A stretch of 64,000 nucleotides of DNA from Streptomyces sp. NRRL F-525 (GTDB taxonomy: Bacteria > Actinomycetota > Actinomycetes > Streptomycetales > Streptomycetaceae): positions 62,001-126,000 of the forward strand of contig NZ_JNXE01000017.1 of assembly GCF_000716605.1 (NCBI RefSeq), given 5' to 3'. The position numbers and the translations under genes were made by a program. The notes under the pieces are model-generated. The model worked only from the letters and a program-made list of their open reading frames with translations. It was not told where the DNA came from and searched no databases. Every line of letters starts with the position of its first letter. Position 1 is the first letter of the stretch. Below, piece after piece: positions 13,983 through 21,765 of this stretch.

Positions 13983-15046
13983 TCCCGACGCGCACGTCGC
14001 CGGTCCAAGTCGCCGTGTCCCGGGGCCTGTTGCGCACCGCCCGCTGGTCACTCCGTTACGACACCCGGGCGTTGCTGGTCTGCCTCGGCCTCGGCGCGCT
14101 GGCCGTGTGTACGACGGTGCTCGCGATCGGCACCGGCACCTACGAACTCTCACCGCCGGAGGTCGTCCGCACCCTGGCCGGGAACGGTCCTCCCGGCGCC
14201 GAGTTCGTCGTTCTCGACCTACGGCTGCCGCGCGCCCTGACGGCCGTACTGGTGGGCTTCGCGATGGGCATGGCGGGCGGGGTGTTCCAGTCGCTCATCC
14301 GCAATCCGCTCGGCAGCCCCGACATCACCGGATTCGGCAACGGGGCCTCGGCGGGCGCGCTCGTGGCGATCATCCTCTTCGACGCGGGCGCACCCCAGAC
14401 GGCGCTCGGCGCGGTGTGCGGCGGTTTTGCCACGGCCGTCGCGGTCTACCTGCTGGCCTGGAAACAGGGCGTGCACGGCTACCGGCTGATCCTCGTCGGC
14501 ATCGGCGCGTCCGCGGTGCTCGGCTCGGCGACCAGCTTCCTCTACGTCCGTGCCGACATCGGCAAGGCGGCGCAGGCCGCGAGCTGGCTGATCGGGTCGC
14601 TCAACTCCCGTGGCTGGAGCGACGTCCGGACCGTCGGGATCGGCCTGGCCGTCCTCGTCCCCGTCGTGATCGGGTACGGGCGGCGGCTCACCCTGCTGGA
14701 ACTCGGCGACGACACGGCCGCCGCCCTCGGCGTACCGCCCGAGCGCAGCCGTCTCGTCCTGCTGTGCGCGGGCACGGGCCTGACCGCGATGGCCGTCGCC
14801 GCGGCCGGCCCCATCCCGTTCGTGGCCTTGGCCGCACCCCAACTTGCGCGCCGCGCAACCCGCGCCGCCGGCCCGAACGTCCTGCCGGCCGCCTGGACGG
14901 GCGCACTCCTCGTCTCCACCGCCGACCTGGCCACCCAGCGCGTCACCGGCTCCGCGCTGTTGCCGGTCGGTGTGGTGACGGGCGTGGCCGGCGGCCTGTA
15001 TCTGGCCTGGCTGCTGCGGCGGGAGCGTCGCGGTGCACGCCTGTGA
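13979..15046 (+). CDS. Iron-siderophore ABC transporter permease (FecCD/FepG type)
   Basis: The 355-aa second FecCD permease shows DLRLPRALTAVLVG, GGVFQSLIRNPLGSPDITGF and AAAGPIPFVALAAPQLARR. It pairs with the preceding permease. The GTG at 13,979 is fixed by the 4-bp overlap. A FepC-type ATPase would normally follow, but the next gene is a MarR regulator, so the ATPase must be encoded elsewhere. Confidence 0.92.
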   Translation: MIPTRTSPVQVAVSRGLLRTARWSLRYDTRALLVCLGLGALAVCTTVLAIGTGTYELSPPEVVRTLAGNGPPGAEFVVLDLRLPRALTAVLVGFAMGMAGGVFQSLIRNPLGSPDITGFGNGASAGALVAIILFDAGAPQTALGAVCGGFATAVAVYLLAWKQGVHGYRLILVGIGASAVLGSATSFLYVRADIGKAAQAASWLIGSLNSRGWSDVRTVGIGLAVLVPVVIGYGRRLTLLELGDDTAAALGVPPERSRLVLLCAGTGLTAMAVAAAGPIPFVALAAPQLARRATRAAGPNVLPAAWTGALLVSTADLATQRVTGSALLPVGVVTGVAGGLYLAWLLRRERRGARL

Positions 15047-15102
15047 ACGGCCGGAGACCGGGAGAAAGTAGGCTCTCGGCAGTAGTCGTGGTAAACGACC
15101 GC

Positions 15103-15113
15103 AGTAATTTACT
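15103..15113. promoter_or_regulatory. Possible MarR operator palindrome
   Basis: AGTAATTTACT is a perfect 5-1-5 palindrome in an AT-rich stretch 44-34 bp before the MarR ATG at 15,147. Position and symmetry suit autoregulation. No experimental consensus supports it. Confidence 0.4.
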
Positions 15114-15146
15114 TGAGTTACGCAACAATATGGTAAAGTGGGTCGC

Positions 15147-15668
15147 ATGTCCACACCACCGATCCCCGAAGCCCCCGCCTCCCCGGAGGTGACCGAGATC
15201 GAGCGAGCCCTCACTCGGATCACCTACCTGAGCACGCGCGCCCGCCAGCACGACCGGCTGATGGCCCTCGCCGGTGTGCCTCTGGACCGCGCGGCGGTGG
15301 CGTTGCTGCGGCAGGTCGCCGACTCCGACCCGCTGCGCCCCGGGGAGCTGGCCCAGCGCCTGGGAGTCGAGGCCTCGCATGTGACGCGGACGGTGCAGCA
15401 GCTCCAGAAGTCCGGCTACGTCACCCGCGTGCCCGACCCCGACGACCGCCGCGCCCAGCGGATCGAACTGACCGAGGCCGGCCGGAAGGCCGTCAGCAAC
15501 GTCCGGGACGCCGGTGCGCGCGGCATGCAAATGGCCCTCTCGGAGTGGTCGACGGACGAACTGCAGCAACTGGCGACGCTGTTCCACCGCATGGTCGACG
15601 ACTTCCTGAAGTACTCGATCGACGAGGACGGCGAGCCGGAGGTCGTGGCGCCGGCCGGCACGGTCTGA
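15147..15668 (+). CDS. MarR-family transcriptional regulator
   Basis: The 173-aa winged-helix regulator has LRPGELAQRLGVEASHVTRTVQQL as recognition helices and the wing DPDDRRAQRIELTEAG, both typical of MarR. Its ligand is unknown. An alternative GTG start lies three codons upstream at 15,138. It stands alone between the siderophore permeases and the catabolic island, preceded by an AT-rich promoter with a palindrome at 15,103-15,113. It ends convergently with the next leftward gene. Confidence 0.9.
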   Translation: MSTPPIPEAPASPEVTEIERALTRITYLSTRARQHDRLMALAGVPLDRAAVALLRQVADSDPLRPGELAQRLGVEASHVTRTVQQLQKSGYVTRVPDPDDRRAQRIELTEAGRKAVSNVRDAGARGMQMALSEWSTDELQQLATLFHRMVDDFLKYSIDEDGEPEVVAPAGTV

Positions 15669-15685
15669 GTTCTCCGGCAGCAGGT

Positions 15686-15713
15686 GTCGCCGACATCACC
15701 CGAGGTCGGCGAC
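15686..15713. terminator. Hairpin between convergent genes
   Basis: GTCGCCGAC and GTCGGCGAC form a perfect 9-bp stem around a 10-nt loop in the 27-bp gap between MarR and the leftward gene, and it runs into the 3' end of the latter. There is no T-tract, as is usual for actinomycete terminators. Confidence 0.5.
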
Positions 15714-16757
15714 GATCTGCGGGAGGTCGGCCGTGGAGCGGATTCCGGGAGCCGCCGCGCAGACGAACGGCACGGCGTTCACCGCACGGTTCGCGGTGTA
15801 CGACGGGGACATCGCGGCCATCCGGTCGAGGGGCACGGGGAACCGCAGATCGATGTCCAGCGGCGCGTCCCCCTCGACCGCGACATGCCAGCCGGTCGCG
15901 CGGAGATCCCAGGCGGGGTCGAGGTCGGTGGTGCAGTACCAGTTGGCGCGGAACCGCAGCAGCGGTCGGCCCTTCCGCAGGCCGGACACGGTGATGCGCT
16001 GCGCGGCCACCGTGCCTGCGGGCAGCGTGCCCGCGGCAATTCGTGTGGTACGCCGGGCAGTTGCCACCTCGCCGATCGCCTCCACCGAGTCGAGCGGTGC
16101 CGAGAGCGCCTCGGCGAGCAGCCGCAACGACGGGCCGAAGCTGTCGCGCAGTCCGGCCAGGCGCTGTTCGCCGAACTCGGCAGGGGGCCGCCCGAAGCCC
16201 ATCACCTCGAACAGCAGCCCGGGGGAGTCCCGTTGAGAGAGATCCGCGAACTCGTCGATCGTCAGCGCGTCGAGCCGCCGCTGGATCGAGGTGAGCGCCA
16301 GGGGCAGCGCCTCCGTGATGAATCCGGGGCTGCTGCCCGTGCTGTGCACCGAGGTGCCGCCCCGCTTGCACGCGTCCTCGATCCGCTTCCGTGTGACCGG
16401 GTCCAGGCTGGGCGCGTGATGGAACTCGCCGCGCGTCGACACGACGTTCACGCCTGACGAGAGCAGCGCACACACCTCGTCGAAATCACAGGTGCGCGGG
16501 GTGTAGAGGACGCAGTCGGCGCCGAGCGCGAGGATCTCGTCGATGTCATGCGTGGCGACGACCCCGGTGGTGCCGAGTTCGCCCCCGCTCAACTCGCCTG
16601 CGTCCAGGCCTGCTTTGGCCGGGGTGTGGACATACACCCCGGCCAAGGTCAGGTTCGGATGCTCCAGTACGGCACGCATCGTGCGGGCGCCGATGTTCCC
16701 GGTGGCCCACTGCACGACCCGGTAGCGCTGTACTCCATGCCGTAGCGGCTCGGTCAT
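15696..16757 (-). CDS. NAD(P)-binding dehydrogenase of the dihydrodipicolinate reductase/2,4-diaminopentanoate dehydrogenase-like family
   Basis: The 353-aa protein has an N-terminal Rossmann motif VVQWATGNIGARTM and a family-typical GEFHHAPSLDP and STGSSPGF. Homologues of this type are common in actinobacterial lipid and steroid catabolic regions, but substrates are mostly unknown. I chose the ATG at 16,757 (GAGGGG upstream) over an in-frame start at 16,814. It is transcribed away from the TetR-flanked promoter and may belong to the island, although no island palindrome lies directly upstream. The 88 bp between its start and the TetR stop hold nothing recognisable. Confidence 0.72.
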   Translation of the reverse strand: MTEPLRHGVQRYRVVQWATGNIGARTMRAVLEHPNLTLAGVYVHTPAKAGLDAGELSGGELGTTGVVATHDIDEILALGADCVLYTPRTCDFDEVCALLSSGVNVVSTRGEFHHAPSLDPVTRKRIEDACKRGGTSVHSTGSSPGFITEALPLALTSIQRRLDALTIDEFADLSQRDSPGLLFEVMGFGRPPAEFGEQRLAGLRDSFGPSLRLLAEALSAPLDSVEAIGEVATARRTTRIAAGTLPAGTVAAQRITVSGLRKGRPLLRFRANWYCTTDLDPAWDLRATGWHVAVEGDAPLDIDLRFPVPLDRMAAMSPSYTANRAVNAVPFVCAAAPGIRSTADLPQIVADLG

Positions 16758-16845
16758 CGCCCACCCCTCGTCCCGGTGGGCGAGAACCGTACTCTCCGCT
16801 GTGGAGAGCGTCAATTACGCCGTCGTACGTCCGTCGGTCGCCCCG

Positions 16846-17508
16846 TCAGTTGTGCACGGGGACGCCCGAGAGGCCGCCGAGGCAGAACTGCCAGACCTCC
16901 TCGGCTGTGACCGGCGCCGCGTGGCTGCCGGCCGGAACTCCGTTGCCCTGTGCGACGAACATGACCGTCTGCATCAGGATCGAGGCCTGGCGGCGGGGCT
17001 TCCCAGCGGGGATGACGCCGGCGTCCTCGGCCTGCTCCACCAACTCCGTGAACACCTGGTGCAGGGGGAGATGAGCGGTCGCCACCTGCGCGGGATGCTT
17101 CACAAGGAGTTGGAGGGCGAAGTCGCTGAACAGGGGGCGCTCCACACCGGGGTTGGACAGCGACTGCTCGAAGAGCATCGTCACCCCGAGCCGCAGAGCT
17201 TCGAGTGGATCCGACAGGGAGCCGGCCGATTCGCGGATCTCCGCCGCCGACTTGGACAGCGCGTCCTCGAACAGCGCGAGCAGCAGCTCGTGTTTGCCGT
17301 CGAAGTGCTGGTAGAAGCTGCGCAGTGACTGTTTGGAGCGGTCCACGACCTCCTGGACCGTGAAGTCCGTCGTCCGCTTCTCCGCGATGAGTTCCTGCGC
17401 CGCGTCGAGGAAGCGCTGCACACGTTGTTCGGCGCGGAGCTTGGCGGCACGGGTGGAACGCTCAACGGCGCGCTGGCGCCAGGCTGGTTGTTCTTCGGGG
17501 ACAGCTGT
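16846..17508 (-). CDS. TetR-family regulator, candidate controller of the catabolic island
   Basis: The protein is about 220 aa, with an N-terminal TetR helix-turn-helix (FTVQEVVDRSKQSLRSFYQHF) and a divergent all-helical ligand domain. I prefer the GTG at 17,508; an upstream in-frame start at 17,571 is possible. It is divergent from the acyl-CoA dehydrogenase at 17,657, and the only perfect copy of the island's repeated palindrome (17,603-17,619) lies in the shared 148-bp promoter. By analogy with KstR/KstR2, which respond to CoA-thioesters, I infer it represses the palindrome regulon. Two other TetR genes in the window remain alternatives. Confidence 0.85.
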   Translation of the reverse strand, partial: TAVPEEQPAWRQRAVERSTRAAKLRAEQRVQRFLDAAQELIAEKRTTDFTVQEVVDRSKQSLRSFYQHFDGKHELLLALFEDALSKSAAEIRESAGSLSDPLEALRLGVTMLFEQSLSNPGVERPLFSDFALQLLVKHPAQVATAHLPLHQVFTELVEQAEDAGVIPAGKPRRQASILMQTVMFVAQGNGVPAGSHAAPVTAEEVWQFCLGGLSGVPVHN

Positions 17509-17602
17509 CACTTGAAGAACGATACTCCACTTCAGCGGTAACACCCCGGCTTCCCCTACCGAAGGACGCACTGCAAGTTTCGAGACCCTTACTTGCGTGA
17601 GA

Positions 17603-17619
17603 TGAGAATGATATTCTCA
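17603..17619. promoter_or_regulatory. Perfect 17-bp regulon operator (TetR/acyl-CoA dehydrogenase promoter)
   Basis: TGAGAATGATATTCTCA is a perfect 7-3-7 inverted repeat, 38-54 bp upstream of the ATG at 17,657 and divergent from the TetR gene. It is the best copy of a motif found before at least five other island operons. Confidence 0.85.
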
Positions 17620-17656
17620 CCGCCATCCGTCCGGGTTGGCAGGAGGTTCGTCTGAC

Positions 17657-18937
17657 ATGGCATGGGACTTTTCCACCGAGCCGGAGTTCGAGGAGAAACT
17701 GGAGTGGATCCGGCGGTTCCGCTCCGAGCGCGTGGAGCCACTGGACCTGCTGTATCCGGACCGGGCCTACCACCCGCTCGACGACGAACTCGGCCCGGTC
17801 GTCCGGGCGTTGAAGCAACAGGTCCGCGACGAGGGCCTGTGGGCACCGCACCTCGGCCCCGAACTCGGCGGCCGCGGCTTCGGCCAGGTCAAGCTGGCGC
17901 TCATCAACGAGATCCTGGGCCAGTCGAGTTGGGCCCCCGTCATCTTCGGTACGGCCGCACCCGACACCGGCAACGCCGAGATCATCGCCCGCTACGGCAC
18001 CGACGAACAGAAGGAGCGCTACCTCCAGCCGCTGCTTGAAGGCGAGTGCTTCTCCTGCTTCTCCATGACCGAGCCGCAGGCCGGCGCCGACCCCACGATG
18101 TTCACCACCCGCGCCGAGCGCGACGGCGACGACTGGGTCATCACCGGCCGCAAGTTCTTCTCCTCCAACGCCCGCACCTCGAAGTTCGTCATCGTGATGG
18201 CCGTGACGAACCCCGACGTCAGCCCCTACAAGGGCATGTCGATGTTCCTCGTACCCAGCGACACCCCCGGCGTCCGCATCGAGCGCCACCTCGGCATCAT
18301 GGGCGAGGCCACCGACGAGGGCATGCACGCCCTCATCGCCTACGACGGCGTCCGCGTCCCCGCCGACGCGCTGCTCGGCGGAGAGGGCCAGGCCTTCGCG
18401 ATCGCCCAGACCCGGCTCGGCGGCGGCCGCGTCCACCACGCGATGCGCGTCGTGGGCCAGAGCCAGAAGGCGCTCGACATGATGGCCGAGCGGGCCCTGT
18501 CCCGCGAGACCCAGGGCGAGCGGCTCGCGGACAAGCAGCTCGTGCGCGCCGACCTCGCCGACTCCTACGCCCAACTCGCCCAGTTCCGGCTGTTCGTGCT
18601 CTACACCGCCTGGCAGATCGACAAGTACCAGGACTACAAACGGGTCCGAAAGGACATCGCCGCCATCAAGTTCCTCACCCCGAAGGTGCTGCACGACGTC
18701 GTGTACCGCTCGATGCATCTGCACGGCGCGCTCGGTGTGTCGAACGAAATGCCGTTCTCGGACATGTGGAACGGCGCTGCCGTCATGGCGGTCGTCGACG
18801 GCCCCACCGAGGTCCACAAGATCACGGTCGCCCGTGACGTCCTGCGCGGCTACGAAGCGGCCCCAGGCCTGTGGCCCACCCAGCACCTGCCCACCCGCCG
18901 CGAATGGGCCCGGAAGCAGTTGGAGGACCTGCTGTGA
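17657..18937 (+). CDS. Acyl-CoA dehydrogenase, ACAD10/11-like
   Basis: The 426-aa flavoprotein has the FAD loops FSMTEPQAGADP and KFFSSNARTSKF and the C-terminal VVDGPTEVHKITVARDVLRG. The last resembles ACAD10/11 enzymes (ADGPDEVH type) rather than short-chain dehydrogenases. An APH-type kinase gene overlaps it by 4 bp. In ACAD10/11 and the bacterial levulinate pathway, a kinase phosphorylates 4-hydroxyacyl-CoA and the dehydrogenase partner removes phosphate to give an enoyl-CoA. I infer the same split system here. AGGAGG lies 10 bp before the ATG. First gene of a six-gene operon with the perfect operator upstream. Confidence 0.88.
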   Translation: MAWDFSTEPEFEEKLEWIRRFRSERVEPLDLLYPDRAYHPLDDELGPVVRALKQQVRDEGLWAPHLGPELGGRGFGQVKLALINEILGQSSWAPVIFGTAAPDTGNAEIIARYGTDEQKERYLQPLLEGECFSCFSMTEPQAGADPTMFTTRAERDGDDWVITGRKFFSSNARTSKFVIVMAVTNPDVSPYKGMSMFLVPSDTPGVRIERHLGIMGEATDEGMHALIAYDGVRVPADALLGGEGQAFAIAQTRLGGGRVHHAMRVVGQSQKALDMMAERALSRETQGERLADKQLVRADLADSYAQLAQFRLFVLYTAWQIDKYQDYKRVRKDIAAIKFLTPKVLHDVVYRSMHLHGALGVSNEMPFSDMWNGAAVMAVVDGPTEVHKITVARDVLRGYEAAPGLWPTQHLPTRREWARKQLEDLL

Positions 18938-19956
18938 CGCTCGCGAACACGGAATCACTCGCCCGCTGGCTGGACGACCAGGGCATCGCCCCCGGTGAAC
19001 CCGTCGAGACGTCGTACATCTCCGGCGGCACCTCCAACGACATCTACGGCATCCGGCGCGGCGAGGTGAGCATGGTGCTGCGCAAGCCGCCGGAGAAGGT
19101 TCCACCGGGGCGCAACGAGACCATGCTCCGCGAATACCGCGTTCTCAACGCGCTCAACGGCACGGACGTCCCGCACCCCGAGGCGATCGCCGTGTGCGAC
19201 GACACGAGCGTGCTCGGCTCCTGCTTCTACCTCATGGCACACGTCGACGGTTGGTCGCCGATGAACACGGACGGCTGGCCCGAGCCGTTCCTCAGCGACC
19301 TGTCGCTGCGCCCCGGCCTCGCCTATCAACTCGTCGAGGGCATCGCCAAGTTGGGCAACGTGGACTGGCGCGCCCAGGGCCTGGAGGGCTTCGGTCGCCC
19401 TGACGGCTTCCATGACCGGCAGGTCGACCGCTGGCTCGCACACCTCGCCAAGTTCAAGTTCCGCGAGATACCCGGCCTGGAGAACGCCGCTGCCTGGCTG
19501 CGGGAACACCGTCCCGCCCACTGGGAACCCGGCATCATCCACGGCGACTACCAGTTCGCCAACGTCATGTTCCAGCACGGCGCACCCGCACAGCTCGCCG
19601 CCCTGGTCGACTTCGAAATGGCCACGGTCGGCGACCCGTTGCTCGACCTCGGCTGGGTGATCATGGGCTGGCCGGACGCCGACGAGGACCGCACGCAGAA
19701 GGGGTACGTCGACTACACCGGCATGCCCGACCGTGCCGACCTGCTGGAGCACTACGCCAAGGTCAGCGGCCGAGACGTCAGCGAGATCGACTACTACGTG
19801 ATCCTCGCGCGCTTCAAGATGGCCGTCGTCCTCGAAGGCGGCTACGCCCGGCACGTGAAGGGTGAGGGCGGCAACCCGAAGATGGCCCACTACGGCGATG
19901 TCGTCCTGCAGATGGCCGCCCAGGCCGCCGAGCTCGCCGCGACGACCCGACTATGA
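18934..19956 (+). CDS. APH-type phosphotransferase, candidate hydroxyacyl-CoA kinase
   Basis: The 340-aa aminoglycoside-phosphotransferase-fold protein has an ISGGTSND nucleotide loop, the catalytic IIHGDYQFANVMF (HxDxxxxN) and VDFEMATVGDPLLDLGW (metal Asp). This is the fold of the N-terminal kinase half of ACAD10/11 and of LvaA in levulinate catabolism. Its GTG overlaps the stop of an ACAD10/11-like dehydrogenase, which argues strongly for acyl-CoA rather than antibiotic phosphorylation. The expected substrate is a 4- (or 3-) hydroxyacyl-CoA. Confidence 0.82.
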   Translation: MTLANTESLARWLDDQGIAPGEPVETSYISGGTSNDIYGIRRGEVSMVLRKPPEKVPPGRNETMLREYRVLNALNGTDVPHPEAIAVCDDTSVLGSCFYLMAHVDGWSPMNTDGWPEPFLSDLSLRPGLAYQLVEGIAKLGNVDWRAQGLEGFGRPDGFHDRQVDRWLAHLAKFKFREIPGLENAAAWLREHRPAHWEPGIIHGDYQFANVMFQHGAPAQLAALVDFEMATVGDPLLDLGWVIMGWPDADEDRTQKGYVDYTGMPDRADLLEHYAKVSGRDVSEIDYYVILARFKMAVVLEGGYARHVKGEGGNPKMAHYGDVVLQMAAQAAELAATTRL

Positions 19957-20924
19957 GAGCCGCCCGCTGCAACGCCGTCGGCGGCCCGGTGGTCGTGGAG
20001 GACATCCCCGAACCGGTTGTGCCTGAAGGGGAGTTGGCCGGGAATGAAGGTGGCATCCCGGTCGACGTGCACTACGCCGCCGTCAACTTCGCCGACCTCC
20101 TCGTCATCGACGGCGCCTACCAGGTGAAGGCGGAACCGCCCTTCACCCCCGGCAGCGAGTTCGCCGGCGTGGTCGCCGCCTCCGCGAACGGATTCGAGAA
20201 GGGCGAGCGGGTCTTCGGTTCGATGTTCGTCGGCGCCTTCGCCGAACGCGTCACCGCCCGGCCCGCAGGCCTGAGCCGTATCCCCGAGGGAATCTCCACC
20301 GAGCGCGCGGCGGCCTTCGGAGTCAGCCACGCCACCGCTTTTGACGCCCTCCGCCTGGTCGCCGACGTACAGCCGGGTGAACGCGTCGCCGTCCTCGGCG
20401 CGGCCGGCGGGGTCGGCCTCGCCACCGTCGAACTCGCCGCGCTGCTCGGCGCGGAGGTCGTCGCCGTCGCCTCGACGGAGGAGAAACGGGCGGTGTGCGC
20501 CGAGCAGGGCGCACAAGTAACCCTGCCGTACGACGAGTTGAAACGGACCCTAGGGGACACGGGCGGGGCCGATGTCGTGATCGACCCGGTCGGCGGGCCG
20601 TACGCGGAGGAGGCGTTGCGGGCGATGCGCTGGGGCGGGCGGTTCGTGAGCGTGGGGTTCGCGAGCGGGGAGATCCCGCGTATCCCGCTCAACCTCCCCA
20701 TGCTCAAAGGCGTCAGCCTGCACGGCTTCGACCTCGGCGGCTGGGCGCGGCACCGGCGGGACGACCTGGTCGCCGCCCGCACCGAACTCCACGGACTGTT
20801 CGCCGCCGGGAGGATCCGGCCCCGCGTCCACGCCGTGTATCCGCTCGCCGACGTCGCCGAGGCTCTCGGCCTGGGGCGCCGCGCCATCGGCAAGGTCCTT
20901 CTGGAGGTCGCGCATGGAGTTTGA
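19953..20924 (+). CDS. NADPH:quinone oxidoreductase-like MDR-family reductase
   Basis: The 323-aa zinc-free medium-chain dehydrogenase/reductase has NFADLLVIDGAY, PGSEFAGVV and the nucleotide motif GAAGGVGLATVELAALLG. Relatives reduce enoyl or quinone double bonds with NADPH, and here an enoyl-CoA or enone intermediate is likely. The ATG overlaps the kinase stop by 4 bp, and its 3' end overlaps the next gene by 11 bp. Confidence 0.85.
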   Translation: MRAARCNAVGGPVVVEDIPEPVVPEGELAGNEGGIPVDVHYAAVNFADLLVIDGAYQVKAEPPFTPGSEFAGVVAASANGFEKGERVFGSMFVGAFAERVTARPAGLSRIPEGISTERAAAFGVSHATAFDALRLVADVQPGERVAVLGAAGGVGLATVELAALLGAEVVAVASTEEKRAVCAEQGAQVTLPYDELKRTLGDTGGADVVIDPVGGPYAEEALRAMRWGGRFVSVGFASGEIPRIPLNLPMLKGVSLHGFDLGGWARHRRDDLVAARTELHGLFAAGRIRPRVHAVYPLADVAEALGLGRRAIGKVLLEVAHGV

Positions 20925-21765
20925 GTTCGACGACGAACAGCGGCTGCTCCAGCGGGTGGTCCGCGAAACGGTCACCAAGTCACGGTCCCTGCCCGAGAAA
21001 CAACTCTGGGACACCTACCTGGAGCTGGGCTGGCTGGAGGCCCCACCGGTGGAACTGGCCATCGTCCTGGAGGAGTTGGGGTACGCCGCCGATCCCACGC
21101 CCTTCCTCGCCACGGCCACCTGGTTCGCACCGCTGGCCGGACGGCTGCCGCGCGGCTCGGGTACCGGTGTCTTCGACGGGGAGGGGAAGTTCGTCCTCGA
21201 CGCCGACCGCGCGGACGAGATCGCCGTTCTCACCTCCGAGGGCGTGGTCGTACGGGACGGAAAGGAGCTCGCCGCAGAGCGGCTGTCCGTGTTCGACCCG
21301 ACCCTGCACATCGCCCGGGTGGACGTGCCGGACCTCGTCGCCGGCGTACCGGACCTGGCTCTGATGGGCCTGGCGGTCAGCACGGTCGGCAGTTGCCGGC
21401 GGATCCTCGACCTGGTCGTCGCCCATGTGAAGCAACGGCACCAATTCGGCGTCCCCATCGGCTCGTTCCAGGCCGTCAAGCACAAGGCCGCCGACATGTA
21501 CGTCGCCATCGAACGAGCGAAGGTGCTCGCCTACTTCTCCGCGCTCACCATCGCCGAGAACGACCCCGGCCGAGGCCGTGCGGCCGCGATGGCGAAGGCC
21601 GCGGCGGGCGACTGCCAACGGGTGTGTTTCCGCAACGGGTTCCAGCTCTTCGGTGCCATGGGCTACACGTGGGAGAACGAGCTGCAGATCCATCTCAAGC
21701 GGGCCAAGGCGGGGGACCTGCTCCTCGGTACGGCGTCCGAGCACAGGAAGGCGCTGCTGGTATGA
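20914..21765 (+). CDS. Acyl-CoA dehydrogenase-like subunit (short, 283 aa)
   Basis: This protein is short for an acyl-CoA dehydrogenase (usually 380-400 aa) and has a weak middle domain. It keeps the C-terminal helical domain with QRHQFGVPIGSFQAVKHKAADMYV split over about 30 residues, LFGAMGYTWENELQIHLKR and the end KAGDLLLG. A full-length partner follows with a 4-bp overlap. Steroid catabolism uses alpha2-beta2 dehydrogenases of exactly this kind (ChsE1-ChsE2), so I infer a heteromeric enzyme for a bulky acyl-CoA. Confidence 0.85.
   Translation: MEFEFDDEQRLLQRVVRETVTKSRSLPEKQLWDTYLELGWLEAPPVELAIVLEELGYAADPTPFLATATWFAPLAGRLPRGSGTGVFDGEGKFVLDADRADEIAVLTSEGVVVRDGKELAAERLSVFDPTLHIARVDVPDLVAGVPDLALMGLAVSTVGSCRRILDLVVAHVKQRHQFGVPIGSFQAVKHKAADMYVAIERAKVLAYFSALTIAENDPGRGRAAAMAKAAAGDCQRVCFRNGFQLFGAMGYTWENELQIHLKRAKAGDLLLGTASEHRKALLV

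Noticed and set aside
18934..19956. Aminoglycoside resistance phosphotransferase
   Set aside because: Translational overlap with an ACAD10/11-like dehydrogenase and its sequence pattern point to acyl-CoA metabolism.
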